The notes under the pieces are model-generated. The model ran no database searches and was not told the DNA's origin. It saw only the letters and a list, made by a program, of their open reading frames with translations. Shown here one piece after another: positions 1-10,120 of a stretch of 34,349 bases of DNA. The DNA lies in NCBI GenBank assembly GCA_033557685.1, contig JAWQRN010000201.1, forward strand, positions 1-34,349, in the 5' to 3' direction. Every line of letters begins with the position of its first letter. Within the stretch, counting starts at the first letter, position 1. The position numbers and the translations under genes were made by a program. This DNA comes from Sperchopsis tessellata. Its lineage: Eukaryota > Arthropoda > Insecta > Coleoptera > Hydrophilidae.

Positions 1-728
1 ATATATATATATATATAACTACAGTTTTAATCTGGCAAAGATAAAATGAACAGCAAGTTAAGCAAAAATTAAGCAGTAATGATGGTGCAACATAGAATCT
101 GGTTGTAGATGCCTAATTAATGGGTCCGAATGTTTTATGAAAATTGCGGCGCCGCAAAAAGTTAAATATATTTTATCTCTTTGCGAAATTCCCGTAGTCA
201 TCTTTAATTTCGTTGCCGGTTTTTAACCTAAGTTTTTATAGTCGGCACGTGCACGGTTACTAACAGCATTTATAGAAAATAAAAGAATTATTTTTAATTT
301 AATTTAAATATCTTGTTTTAAACAGTTTTCACATTTTGACGTTTTGAGGGTTAAATAATTAAAAATTATAATCCCCCAAATCTTCCGAAACATTTTCGCA
401 ATTCGTGAATTTCAGAGTCTATGTCCAATGGCGTAACGCAAAATTGGGGGCCCTATTACACTTTTTACAAGAGCCCTCCATATATGAAAGGTTAAAGTGA
501 TAATTATTATTTCCAAAATTTTGAGAAACAAACAAGACCTTTCCTTTTTCACACTTTTAAATTATTACCTCTTACAGGAACATCAGTTATCAAACAATAA
601 GGTCAGAGCCCCAAACCAACAAAATTACAAAAACAATATCTATGTATATCTATAGTATCGAATAAAAACTATCAAATTTTTCGAGTTAGTTTAGTTAAAT
701 ACCATCGAATTATTCGATATTAAAGTTT
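1..728. other. AT-rich intergenic stretch, no gene seen
   Basis: Opens with about 17 bases of AT dinucleotide repeat. The rest is AT-rich with stops in all frames. I recognise no domain, RNA or transposon motif here. Confidence 0.6.
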
Positions 729-897
729 CATTCGAATGTATATTACCGATAAATTTTCCATTGGAATGAATTTTACCAATACATTTTTCATTCGAATGTA
801 TATTTATTCGAATGAATTTTATCGATACATTTTTTCAACCGAATGATTTTTTTCGTTCGAATGATTTTTTCATTCGAATAATTTTTTCATTTGAATG
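729..897. repeat. Degenerate array of TTCGAA-centred palindromes
   Basis: Eight imperfect copies of the 10-bp palindrome CATTCGAATG begin near 729, 768, 789, 806, 836, 854, 871 and 888. They are joined by T-rich or TTTTACCGAT-like spacers. The last four units are spaced about 17-18 bp apart, while the earlier spacing is irregular (17-39 bp). It resembles a decayed minisatellite; a role as a binding-site cluster is possible but unsupported. Confidence 0.6.
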
Positions 898-1128
898 ATA
901 TATGTATTCATTTAACCAAGCGCGGGTAATCGGCGTCTACAAGACAATTTTAAGAATATCGTTTTCGGTTTAGTCACTAAAGTTTAAAGGTTCACTCAAG
1001 CCAAGTGATCTGCGTGATATTCCGATGAGCCGGTCTACCTACCTACATACCTAGACGTAGGTAGCAGAGAATGTATAAAGTACATGACTTGCCCAATTTC
1101 AGTCATTCGCTCGCTATGTTTCTGACTA

Positions 1129-1264
1129 GCCGATCTGATGTTGACCGAATGATATTGTCCGAAAGCTTATCAAAAAGCTGGTTCTTCTCAGAACGAAGAA
1201 GCACGTGGGATAAATCTCGAAAGTCATCTTATTCATACTACACCCACGAAAGCATCCGTACAAA
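1129..1264 (+). repeat. Dispersed repeat, arm 1 of an inverted pair
   Basis: This segment matches the reverse complement of 2568-2706 over its whole length, from GCCGATCTGATG to GCATCCGTACAAA, with scattered substitutions and small indels. It ends in an A-run leading into an (AT)n microsatellite. A partial open frame in both copies (motifs KAYQKAR and ESIRT/KASVQT) suggests a common coding or structured ancestor, but I do not recognise the family. Confidence 0.75.
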
Positions 1265-1269
1265 AAAAA

Positions 1270-1327
<58 letters not shown>
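1265..1327. repeat. (AT)n microsatellite
   Basis: An almost pure AT dinucleotide run with one CA interruption. It lies between the dispersed repeat and the SINE. Confidence 0.95.
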
Positions 1328-1331
<4 letters not shown>

Positions 1332-1334
1332 AAT

Positions 1335-1627
1335 AGCCGTCTCGTAGCTCTGTGGAAGTACTAGGTTACTAATCGTGGGGTCTCGGGTTCGAGTCTCAGA
1401 GGCGGTCGGCTTTTTGTGATTAGGGAAAAGTCTTTGTTGTGCTCGTCTTCCGGGAGGAACGTAAAACTGTGGCTCCCGTGTATTGTAGGTAAAATGAAGA
1501 CCACGTGCACGTAAAAGAACCCAATTCCTGTTGGAACACTGGATGTAACCAAATTTCTAGGCGAGGGAGCCTAATCCCTGGCGTTGGAAATAGGCTGACA
1601 TTAAATAAACAAATAAAAAAAAAACTG
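1335..1627 (+). mobile_element. tRNA-derived SINE with A/B boxes and A-rich tail
   Basis: A SINE is a short non-autonomous retroposon transcribed by RNA polymerase III. The head has an A-box-like TAGCTCTGTGG at 1345 and a strong B box, GGTTCGAGTCT, at 1386-1396, at tRNA-like spacing. The body is about 200 bp and includes a GGGAGGAACGTAAAAC-type segment. The tail is A-rich (AAATAAACAAATAAAAA...). The 7-mer CACGAAT flanks it at 1328-1334 and 1628-1634 and is the likely target-site duplication. The downstream body and poly-A tail argue against a functional tRNA gene. Confidence 0.8.
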
Positions 1628-1634
1628 CACGAAT

Positions 1635-2567
1635 TAGGCACAGCTTGGTATATATGTCACAGCTATATATTTTTTAATAACGCTTTTTTTGCCATAGGTA
1701 GGTAACATAAACAACAATAGTCATAAAATATAGTGTTTGTAACATCAAGATTAATTTCTGGGCGACGTGTAATATCTAGGTCATATAAAAAACGTTTCAT
1801 CAGCACCTATTTCAGATTAATGCTGTTTTACATACACAAATTGATAGTTTTCTGTAGCAACTGCTTTTGAATAAATAATATAAAACTTAAAACATTAAAA
1901 ATATTCCTGTTCTCTTGTCGGCAATTTTAAAACTCATACGGGTTTTCAATTATATCATTTACGTATCTATATAAGTGAAGGGCGTTAAACTATTAACAGA
2001 TTAAAATAGTTGTGCATAAAATAATCCACTAGTTAAAGAGGATAATCCGGAAATCAATGACAACACTATAGATCTGATCATTGTGTCGAAATTAATGTGT
2101 ACAAACCATCATTGAAGTTTTACTGCTACTATATGTTTTGTTGTAGTAAACACTGGATCAATGGGCTTTGTGTAGAATCTGGTAATGATAGGTTCGGTAC
2201 CTTGGCCACAATGCCACCTGATTGCATATAATTGCTGTTTAGATTTGCGAGGTAGTACGCTCCCTTACTCCATATTGTGTAAGGTATACAAACAAGTTGA
2301 TATTGTTATAAGTAAAGACATTTTTTTAAGTGGCGGCTTCTATATCTCTAAGAAATCTCGTTGGGGAAATGGAATGGGTATCTTGCGGAGATAAATATTT
2401 TACCTAAATATAATTACCTAGTATTGCAAGAATCGTTAAATGGGTACGTAATATTTATGCTTTATTTAGTAGTTATATAAAACTAACATTTAAATTGTGG
2501 CAAACGCGATGGCTTTGTTTTAAAATAAATAAATATTTTACATACTTACAATATAGTTTACAATGTG
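1635..2567. other. AT-rich stretch without recognised features
   Basis: Only short open frames occur, the longest about 69 codons at 2185-2394, with no recognisable domain. I see nothing else here. Confidence 0.5.
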
Positions 2568-2706
2568 TTTGTACGGATGCTTTCGTGGGTGAGTATGCAG
2601 CAGATGATTTTCGAGTTTTATCCCACGTATGTGCTTCTTCATTCTGAGCAGAACGAGCTTTTTGATAAGCTTTCGGTCGATATCCTTCGGCCATCATCAG
2701 ATCGGC
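2568..2706 (-). repeat. Dispersed repeat, arm 2 of an inverted pair
   Basis: This is the reverse-complement partner of 1129-1264. It directly abuts the truncated C-terminal end of the Tigger-like transposase, so it either interrupted that element or was joined to it by rearrangement. Confidence 0.75.
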
Positions 2707-4011
2707 ATAGAGAGCGATTTGTTTCATAGTTTGATTTGTTGCATTGTTTGCAACACATTTAAAGTTTGTGGTCATATTTTAGCAATATTAGATTCAGCAT
2801 GATTTAAAAAGTCCAAAATAGATTTTTTTCCAAACATCAGTTATTGGCTCATTTTCTAGTTTATCCAAAATAAGTTGATATGCCTTGATATAATGGCTGA
2901 ATAATGCTTGTTGTATTGGGTGTAAAAACACTATCTGCACATTTGGATGTTCTAAATGCGGATAACCTGGTGCATTATCAACAATTAATATAGCTCGTGT
3001 AGCAAAGGTGGTTTTCGGTTCACAAAAATTAAAACAAAGAATGTTGTGATGAACGTTTTCGAAAATATTTAATTTTCATCTTCAAATCCTGAGTCTGCAA
3101 ATCGACATACATAAGACAAACCATACAAACTACCTTTGCTACACGATTTAAATTAATATAACTTTAAAATCGAGACTTTTCTCCTTCATATATGTTTCAA
3201 CTTCTGGTACAAAGCAATCATTAAACCATTCAGTAAATACAGCATTGTCACCCAGGCCTTTTATTAGCCATCCGATGTACTCGTAGTTTCTTTAGATCTT
3301 TGCCTTTTAGTGCACGTGGTCTTTGAGATCGATTTACTAGGAGGGGCTTCAACATTAGATCACCTGATGTATTGCTACAAAGCAACAATATTACTCGATC
3401 TTTGGCTGCTTTAAACCCGCTTGCTTTTTTCTCAGACTTTGCGATATAAGTTCGATTAGGCATTTTTTCCAAAATAATTCTGTCTCGTCAAATTAAACAC
3501 TTGGTCGGGGCAATATCCACCATCTTCAATAATTTTGTTTAAATTTGTTTAAAATTTTTGGCAGATTCTTCATCTGCTCAACCCAGTTAGCAATCCTTTG
3601 CTAGCCGAAAATCTATATCGGTCAGGGAAACGGAAGTCTTCATCTGTTCGTAACAGCAAAGAGCTTTTCGTTTAATTAAATAACCATTTATAGGACGAAT
3701 GCTCGCTCCCTTTTTCCTATAACGCTCTTGAGTACGATGATAATTTGGCACATTGTTTTGTACCAGTAAGGACGGATTTTCCTATTGCGACTTATTATTA
3801 TTTTTAATGGCTCTGATAGTAGATTCGCCTAAAGTAAAATGATTGCCAATTGCTGTAGATCCTTCTCCTTTTGCTAAGCGATCTAAAAGCAAGAAAAGCA
3901 ATTTCTTTTGTACTTATTTTTCTCCATTGGGCCAAATTAAATCTTTAAAATAAAAAGTATTCACTTGCAAAATTCTCTATTAAACTTCTCGAACACTCAC
4001 TGCTTACATGT
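2707..4011 (-). mobile_element. Tigger/pogo (jerky-like) transposase pseudogene, copy 1
   Basis: This is the remnant of a cut-and-paste transposase of the pogo/Tigger branch (CENP-B HTH plus DDE_1 family). On the reverse strand I read NKIIEDGGYCPDQVFN, then FDETELFW with the first catalytic Asp at 3487-3489, then a one-base loss in an A-run, then MPNRTYIAKSEKKASGFKAA. VFTEWFNDCFVPEVETY follows, then the second catalytic segment ILIVDNAPGYPHL (near 2960-2995). The block that normally holds the third Asp (QPMDQG in relatives) is missing. The N-terminal HTH part (3600-3990) is heavily decayed. It carries a 158-bp insertion at 2993-3150 and is cut at 4011 by a LINE; homology resumes at about 4861. 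A second copy lies at 21185-22420. Confidence 0.85.
2993..3150. mobile_element. MITE-like insertion with TIRs and 10-bp target duplication
   Basis: Terminal inverted repeats TCGTGTAGCAAAGGT (2995-3009) and its exact complement (3132-3146) extend to 20 bp with one mismatch. The insertion splits the Tigger frame between FKVILI and ILIVDNAPG. The 10-mer AATTAATATA is present on both sides (2983-2992 and 3151-3160), as expected for a target duplication. No coding capacity. A 9-10 bp duplication would fit a Mutator-like (MULE) source, but that is inference. Confidence 0.75.
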
Positions 4012-4860
4012 TGATGACTTGGTTCATAGGACTAAGACGGTCATTGGTAGTATAGACGAATAGTTTATTCGAAACAAACTGAAATTAAATATATCCAAGA
4101 CTCACCTTATCGTCTTTAAACACTACCAACATGTGAATCCTGACTTGTTGGTTAGCATGCATGGGCAGCCAATATCTCAGACGGCAGGCGGTAATTTTCT
4201 GAGGCTAGGTTGGATATTGATCTGTCATTCACGTGTCATATCTTGGCATTTAATAAGAAGCTAAATTCTGCTATTTATGCCTTACGCACCCATAGGGATA
4301 TAGTTTGCATTAGCACATTGAAGACTCTATACTCTTCTTACTTTGAGTCCTTGCTTCGTTATGGTGTGCAGTTTAGGGGTAGGAGTGTCCCTCTCCGATA
4401 TGTTGTTCAAGACACAGAAGAGATCTGTACGAGTTATGTTTCGACTAATTCGATATGATTCATGTAGGGAAATATTTCGAACTATATGCTCATGTGCGTG
4501 TATAAAAATCATATCGATCGCAACATACATGTGCATGGTTATTGAACAAGGGACAGACATCTGCTCAGACCAGATCAGCCACATTATACAAGATTTGCGA
4601 ATAGTCCTTTTAACAGGGCACCAGTTTTATTCAATAGGTTGCAGAGATATTTCATCTTTAATAACGGAATTTGCGTTCAAGAAAGCTCTAAGAGATTTTT
4701 TATTGAATGACGTTTTTTATTAATGAATTGAGTTTGAGCAGTATCTTGATGGTGTGTAGTCGTTTTTGTTGTTTTTGTTTTTGTGTGATGTGCGTTTTAT
4801 TTTGATATGTAATGTTCACACCCATTGGGGCATTATGAATAAAGACTTATTATTATTTTT
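4012..4860 (+). mobile_element. 5'-truncated LINE fragment (RT C-terminal part) inside Tigger copy 1
   Basis: This is a decayed non-LTR retrotransposon piece. The conceptual translation begins just after the RT catalytic region (IGSIDE, NKLKLNISKT) and runs through LNSAIYALRTHRD and SSYFESLLRYGVQF to QKRSVRVMFRL, a pattern typical of the post-RT segment of CR1/Jockey-group LINEs. Frames shift several times. It ends in a 3' segment with AATAAA and a TTATTATTATTTTT tail (4838-4860). Comparison with Tigger copy 2, which lacks this block, shows it as a later insertion. TTACA occurs on both sides (4004-4008 and 4859-4863) and may be part of the target duplication. Confidence 0.8.
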
Positions 4861-4975
4861 ACAATACTTAAATGCGCTTAAAAATGGGAACCACCGAAAT
4901 ACGATATTGGTATACGTACATATACAATGGGGAACTCCCGAAAAAATTGCACCACAACTTCAAAATCCCATTAAA
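4861..4975 (-). mobile_element. Distal end of Tigger copy 1 beyond the LINE
   Basis: The sequence ACTTAAATGC...AAAAATGGGAACCACCGAAAT...ACATATACAATGG aligns with 22316-22420 next to Tigger copy 2, apart from a small indel. It is the continuation of copy 1 displaced by the LINE. No coding content. Confidence 0.65.
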
Positions 4976-5109
4976 AAGATACGCTTAAAAAAAGATTCGA
5001 CTGTATACATCATTTTCAATGGCAACTATATAAAAACAGAAAAAGCTTGTATGCAACAAAATCACAAGCTGTACAATATGATTTAGAACTTAATATATGC
5101 ATAGCTATG

Positions 5110-5720
5110 ACAAGAACTTGTCACTTGAAGGAACAGCCCTGGTAGGACTCTACACAATATGCTGGTGATGAACGAAGATCAGCGTGACCCCAAAACCAAC
5201 AGTGGGGTGTATCTCCTGCTATGTTAGTATGTGCAGAGTATATTGGGCAGACTGGGCGTTCCTTTAACACACGGTATAAGGAACACCATATCTGCATCAA
5301 ATACACCACCGATGACTCTAGCTGCGTCAGTCATGTTGTGTCCTGCAGTCAAGAACCTAATCCTAGTAGCCCTACCAACCTTCATTAATATCCTAAGGGT
5401 TATACATTAGATGTTGCCGAATGCCTTGAAATATATTTCAGCAGTTGATCCTATCCTATTTTTAGCCTTAACGAATCCCACAGTTTCTCCTCCAATCCCC
5501 TATAGAAAATTATCCCCAACAGGCCAATTCCTCATCCTGCAGTTGGTAGGTCTGGTGGCACCGGTTAATTAATGTTGTTGCCTTCACTGACGCACAAGAT
5601 AGGATTGCAGTTTGTAATTAATTGTCTTGCAAGTCCCTAATTACTGTATTGTGTTTTAGCTTGATAATGACCTAGTGTGGTCGAAACCGGTCGCGATATT
5701 ATATGTATTAGAAATCTTTG
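5110..5720 (+). mobile_element. Penelope-like element remnant (GIY-YIG endonuclease and 3' end), PLE-1
   Basis: Penelope-like retroelements encode a reverse transcriptase fused to a C-terminal GIY-YIG nuclease. Here only the nuclease part is readable: SGVYLL at 5201-5218, a frame slip, then YIGQTGRSFNTRYKEH at 5239-5286, the diagnostic core of the GIY-YIG fold in these elements, followed by a KYTTDDSSCVSHV segment. The downstream non-coding part includes CTTGATAATGACC...GGTCGAAAC at 5660-5687, a hammerhead-like hairpin. No intact reading frame; the RT domain is absent. Confidence 0.8.
5660..5692 (+). other. Hammerhead-like hairpin in PLE-1
   Basis: TTGATAA (5661-5667), one unpaired T, stem GACC/GGTC with a 6-nt loop, then GAAAC (5683-5687). 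Penelope-like elements are known to carry hammerhead ribozyme motifs. This core deviates from CUGAUGA at two positions, so self-cleavage is doubtful. Confidence 0.45.
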
Positions 5721-5959
5721 TGGACCGATAATATTTTTTATTTCTTCCGGCCGATGAGGTCAGCGTGGAGAAAAATCCTTTTAGTCGGAAAAATTAAAAA
5801 TCTGAAGCAAACCTCTAAAGCTATAGTTCTTTAATATCATTTGATTTTAAAAATTAAAATATTGATAGTTATTGTGGTAAAGGTAGTATTAAGCAATATT
5901 TAGTGGTTTTGTCTCATTTGGCATGGTAACTTTTGATCCGTAAAAAGTGCTATCAAAAA
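5721..5959. other. AT-rich spacer between TE remnants
   Basis: Contains CCGATGAGGTC near 5751 but no other recognisable feature. Confidence 0.4.
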
Positions 5960-6480
5960 TTCCAGGTTATTCAAAGAATCTTGATGAAGAAATTGTAATG
6001 CCAATAATAATAAGAATGATGTCATCTGCAAAACGAAGGTAGATCAAACGAGTACGGTTGACACTTATGCCATTATTTTCCCATTTCAAGTTTTGAACTA
6101 TAGCCTCTAGAGCGCGAAATGGTATCCTCATGTCGTACTCCTCTTTTAACATCGTCGTTAGTTCTTCTTAGATTTTAATATGTAGTGTTGCCGTTTCACG
6201 TATGTGTTTTAGTAGAACAGTGTATCGGTGGTCAATTATATCTTTGGTCAAGGCTTTATATACCTGTTAAGTCGGAAGTCGACAAAAGACAAACATAGAG
6301 AAAAATTGTATTGTGTCTTTTTTTCTATAAGCAGTTTACCGGTGATCCACCATGCTAAACTCTTTGGGAGACCTGCTTACTCCACTGGATGATAAAAGTC
6401 GAACTTTTTGTTGAATCCATTTGTAATGTTAGTGAAAAATTTGTGTAAGTGAGATAATAGACTCACCGGACGATAATTTT
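5960..6480 (-). mobile_element. LINE reverse transcriptase remnant, RTE/R4-like
   Basis: Read from 6480 downward on the reverse strand: ENYRPVSLLSHLHKFFT (RT motif 1 region), a gapped FSLCLSFVDF block (motif A region), IDHRYTVLLKHIRETATLHIK, then ALEAIVQNLKWENNGISVN leading to LRFADDI, with the FADD catalytic box at 6021-6032. This order matches endonuclease-RT LINEs. The VRQGD block before FADD is missing and several frameshifts are present, so it is dead. Clade assignment is tentative. Confidence 0.75.
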
Positions 6481-7290
6481 CTTTTTTTTTGCTGCTCAAG
6501 TAGAAAACAATTTTTCCTATAAGCTGTACATAGTTTCCCAGATATGTCACTATAAGAAATTAGGTGACTTTCCTCTACCTTTTTATACACATTATTTGTT
6601 CAGTATTATTGAATAGATATATTGCTTCTGTTTATTTTATTTCTTCTAATTACACCTTCCAAATAAGGGAAAGAGAATTATTTTTTCTTGATTATTAGTT
6701 TCATTAAATCATTCCGTATTAGCATTTTGAAAAAAGTATTAATTTCACGAGACTCACAGAGATGAGAGCAAAGGCTAAGCTGGAATTCTTTATAAATTAT
6801 AAGTAAACGGTATATATTTTAGCTTTGGCAGATGAGTTACGCCCCTGTGCATTTGGAGAGGTTCAATATTGACTTTGAGATTCGCAATAAAGCATCTAAA
6901 ACAGAGCCGAGTGTTCAGCAAACAGAACCAGACTGCTACCGTGCGCTGTTTTTGCCTCACTGCCACCGATGCGATGATGGCATTAACGAAATTGCTGTTG
7001 GAATTAATTACAACAATATAACGAGAAATAACACTTATTCTTCCGGTAATAAAATAAATATTACCATCATCAATAGTCTTCTTGCTTTAGTAACCTTTTA
7101 ATTATGTTTAATAAGAACTAAAACTAGAAATTGTTACTATAGAGAAAGTGGGCTTCGTATAGAATGAGGTTGTTTAAAAGCTTCAAACTGTGATAGTTTT
7201 CTTTAAAAATTAAACATTATTGTAAGCATTAACTGAGGGGATTTGTAAGTACTCGTGAGGAAAAACTATTTTAATGGTTCCCAGTAATAA
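6481..7290. other. Unassigned stretch with one orphan open frame
   Basis: Holds an 89-codon open frame at 6832-7101 (+) that begins right after a TTTTAGCTTTGGCAG acceptor-like tract. It has no recognisable domain and no supporting neighbour, so I do not call it a gene. The rest is AT-rich and featureless. Confidence 0.35.
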
Positions 7291-7299
7291 TAGTAACTA

Positions 7300-8330
7300 G
7301 AAACACATAATAATAAATAACATAAGGATTTGTGTACATACACAATAATAATAAAAAAAAAATAATTCATGGACTAAAAAAAAACAAACTTATCAACCAG
7401 GCTAGTGTTCAACTCTAGCTAACATGTTTGATAGATTTGCTCTTCCACTCGAACCTGCCAGTATCTTACTACCAAACATTTCAAAATTATAAACAATAAC
7501 ATACTAATAAGAAAATAATATTTTCAATAAATCAAAAACAGAATATCACACATTCACACACATGCAATAAGTACAAGAGCTAAACTTTCCTGATATAATA
7601 AGTCCTCGGATATGTCTTCAGAAAGCATCAACACCCAAATTCGCACAACCCAATGTTAGTCGGTTCTCCAATTTTCAGGCAATATATGCAAAAGATGATC
7701 TAAATATGGATTTAAGGTAACTTGGAACAGCCAATGTTCCACGAAAACAGAGGTTCAAATTATGGACGTCTGTCCGAAAAGTGAGCTTCTCTAGCAGATA
7801 AGGTGGCACTCCTAGCTTGAGCACCTTATGAACAAAGTAAGTAATCTAGCAGCAATCTCTTCTCTGGCACATTGAACCATTATATATCTGATATAATGCG
7901 GGAAATTCCCTGGCGATATCTAATGCCATATACAAACCGCGCACAATAGTTTTGGATTCTCTGGCACTGAAGACGAATACCAGGAGAAAGGTAATCACGG
8001 TGGCAATACAAAACCTTCATAGGAGACATGCTCTCAAAAGAGAAGATCCACATCCAAACTCTTCGCTCCTCTGAAAATGGCAAAACAGTATCACCTATCC
8101 TCACCACCAACCGTTCCACACCAACTCACGAACCTTTTTTCCATCAAACAACAACAACGATGATTTCGCGGAGTTCATGATCATTACATGATCACAGACC
8201 CTCTCAAGTACATAAGCCAAGTCGAGGATAAGATGGCGCTCTGCAGACTCTCACTCACTCAGCTTGAATGAATGGTAGATTTGAGAGTCGTCTACATATA
8301 GGTAACAAATTTTTTTGCTGGCAGCTATTT
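7300..8330 (-). mobile_element. LINE remnant, RT catalytic box to C-terminus (CR1/Jockey group)
   Basis: On the reverse strand the translation opens with LYVDDSQIYHSFKLSE (YVDD catalytic box at 8287-8298). It continues with MNSAKSSLLLF, then VVRIGDTVLPFSEERRV and MKVLYCHRDYLSPGIRL, then RIQNYCARFVYGIR at about 7920-7960. This is the standard order of RT palm end, thumb and post-RT region in Jockey/CR1-type LINEs. Below 7880 it decays into a probable 3' UTR rich in TTATTATT and A/T runs (7300-7640). Stops and frameshifts throughout; upstream RT motifs are absent. Confidence 0.8.
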
Positions 8331-8585
8331 ATTTTTTTTGATCATGATCTCGGATGTGGCATTCAGCGTCAGCTGATTTTCCATATACTTTTATTTTTGT
8401 CTTTTAACTAGCAGCAATAGCAGAAATCTTGTTGTCGAAGGGTACGTGGAAGAACAAATAGTAATGTATTTTGATTATTCTGACCTTGTCCTTTTTGACC
8501 CATAAGTGGTTTTTTAAACTGTTTTGTATTAATTATTTCTGTACAGAATTTTATTTATGGAGTCAGTAGATGATGATTTAATTAT

Positions 8586-8650
8586 TTGTTTGTTTGTTTG
8601 TTTATTAGTTCGTTCATTCGTTCGTTCGTTCGTTTGTTTGTTTTTTTTTT
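8586..8650. repeat. (TTTG)n/(TTCG)n microsatellite with poly-T
   Basis: Tetranucleotide repeats of TTTG interleaved with TTCG variants, ending in a T-run. Confidence 0.9.
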
Positions 8651-8879
8651 ACATGACAAATCATATGAAGTAGTTTTGTGCAAGTACCCCCTTAAAATAA
8701 GAATTCTCTTTAAATTTCGATTTTTTCTTCTATATTTTTAAAGACGTATTTTAGATTTTAGAGTAATTTTAATTTGCATATTATAAACTTAGTTTTTCAT
8801 TTTGAAATAGTTTAGTTTCATATGGGTTCTGTTTTGTTCAATTACACAAAATTATTATTTATATATTTATAGCGATGCT

Positions 8880-9329
8880 GCCCATAGAGGAGTCACAGAA
8901 CCTCCAAAAAGCAGCAAAACCCAGAAATTTGTAGTGAAGAAAACAAGAAGGTAAACCTGATAAAGAACTTAAGAAAATTGAACCATGGAAACCAGCACGT
9001 CTCCATGAATTTGAACTTAGAAGAAATGGAAAATCAAGACATGTAGGTAGTGTCAGTATTTTAGCGGATAAATAAATCCCGTGATGAAAAGTGTAGAAAG
9101 GAAATAGAACTGAAGAAAGCGATTGCTATGAGAGTCTAAATTAGATGGTGATGATAGAAGTTAACGTGATTGTGAAGATCGTATGAGTAGAAGAGACAAC
9201 TGAGGAGATTGGATGGGTGATAAAGATCGTAGAGACGATGGCTTTGAACGTAGGTTTGCTGGTAGACAAACGAATCAACTATGTGGAAAAACAGCCTTCC
9301 CGGGACCAACAGGGTTAAGAAAAAGGCAG
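8880..9329 (+). mobile_element. Degenerate internal 3' region of an LTR element (tentative)
   Basis: A purine-rich coding-like stretch with stops, readable as charged segments (KPDKELKKIEPWKPARLHEF; later RRDDGFERRFAGRQ and KTAFPGPTG). It ends at AAGAAAAAGGCAG, a plausible polypurine tract immediately before the LTR at 9330. That position suggests it is the 3' internal part of the retrotransposon. I cannot identify the protein, and a processed pseudogene of a charged host protein is an alternative. Confidence 0.35.
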
Positions 9330-9842
9330 TGTTACAAGACTAGTGATTCTGGGAACTACGGCGCTTCACTACATAAAAAAGTGTGTCTGATATTTTGTAT
9401 ATATTTGACACAAATATATGTTGCGGTGTTGCAAAGATCAATTAGATCTGATAGTGCGTTTTTGTAAACAACTGCTGAATCTTTTTATTAACTATTGGAA
9501 GAAACTGGTATTTTCTGAAGTTTTCATGAATGTTTGTTTCTAGAAATTCACCGTTAGCACTTAGAAAGTGCTAAATGTTTGTAATTTTATAAATAGCAAT
9601 GTTTATTACTATTTAAGTTAGTTGTTAAAAGATAATAGATTCAGCATTACAAGTGTGTTTACAAGTAGATAGAATAGGTTTAGAAGAGATGTACGTGAAG
9701 TTTAGAAGTGATTAATCTGTAGCGATTAGTTTATTCTGTAGTGTTTAGTTTATAAACTGTGTAAAGTACATTCTGACTGTAAATAAACACCCTCGTGGTA
9801 TATACTGACTCTCTGAGTGTTTTATCATTCCACGACGTAACA
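9330..9842 (+). mobile_element. Retrotransposon LTR (3' LTR of a truncated copy)
   Basis: A 513-bp unit bounded by TGTTAC (9330-9335) and GTAACA (9837-9842), the short inverted termini expected of an LTR. It carries a TATA box, TATAAATAG, at 9588-9596 and a polyadenylation signal, AATAAA, at 9782-9787, in the right order. A polypurine-like tract sits just upstream. Flanking bases do not form a target duplication, so it is more likely a 3' LTR than a solo LTR. No second LTR is in the window. Family (Gypsy or BEL) not determined. Confidence 0.65.
9554..9574. other. Perfect 9-bp inverted repeat in LTR U3
   Basis: TTAGCACTT, loop AGA, AAGTGCTAA, ending 14 bp before the LTR TATA box. It could be a dimeric transcription-factor site or DNA hairpin. 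Confidence 0.7.
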
Positions 9843-10120
9843 TTATAAAATTAAGAAATTCCATAGTCAAAGCAGTTCAGTTTCGAAGATCAGAAGATTT
9901 CGAACATGAAGGGTTAAGAAGTAATAAACTGAAGGAAAACATGTTTCTTTTTATAGTTTTGGTTAGCATGCAAAATTAATTTAAACTTTTTTAGTTTCAG
10001 ATATCGGATATCAGTTGAATTTATAATTAGAGTAGGCGCTAATTTTTGTTCTTTTATTGGCAACACTAATCATCATAAATAATCAAATTTAATTGTCAAA
10101 TATTCTATCTGACATTAAAA

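Noticed and set aside
1335..1410. tRNA gene
   Set aside because: The B box is good, but the A box is degenerate, no cloverleaf closes, and a SINE body with an A-rich tail follows.
6832..7101. 89-codon open frame as a host exon
   Set aside because: An acceptor-like tract precedes it, but there is no recognisable domain, no partner exon and no donor that I can defend.
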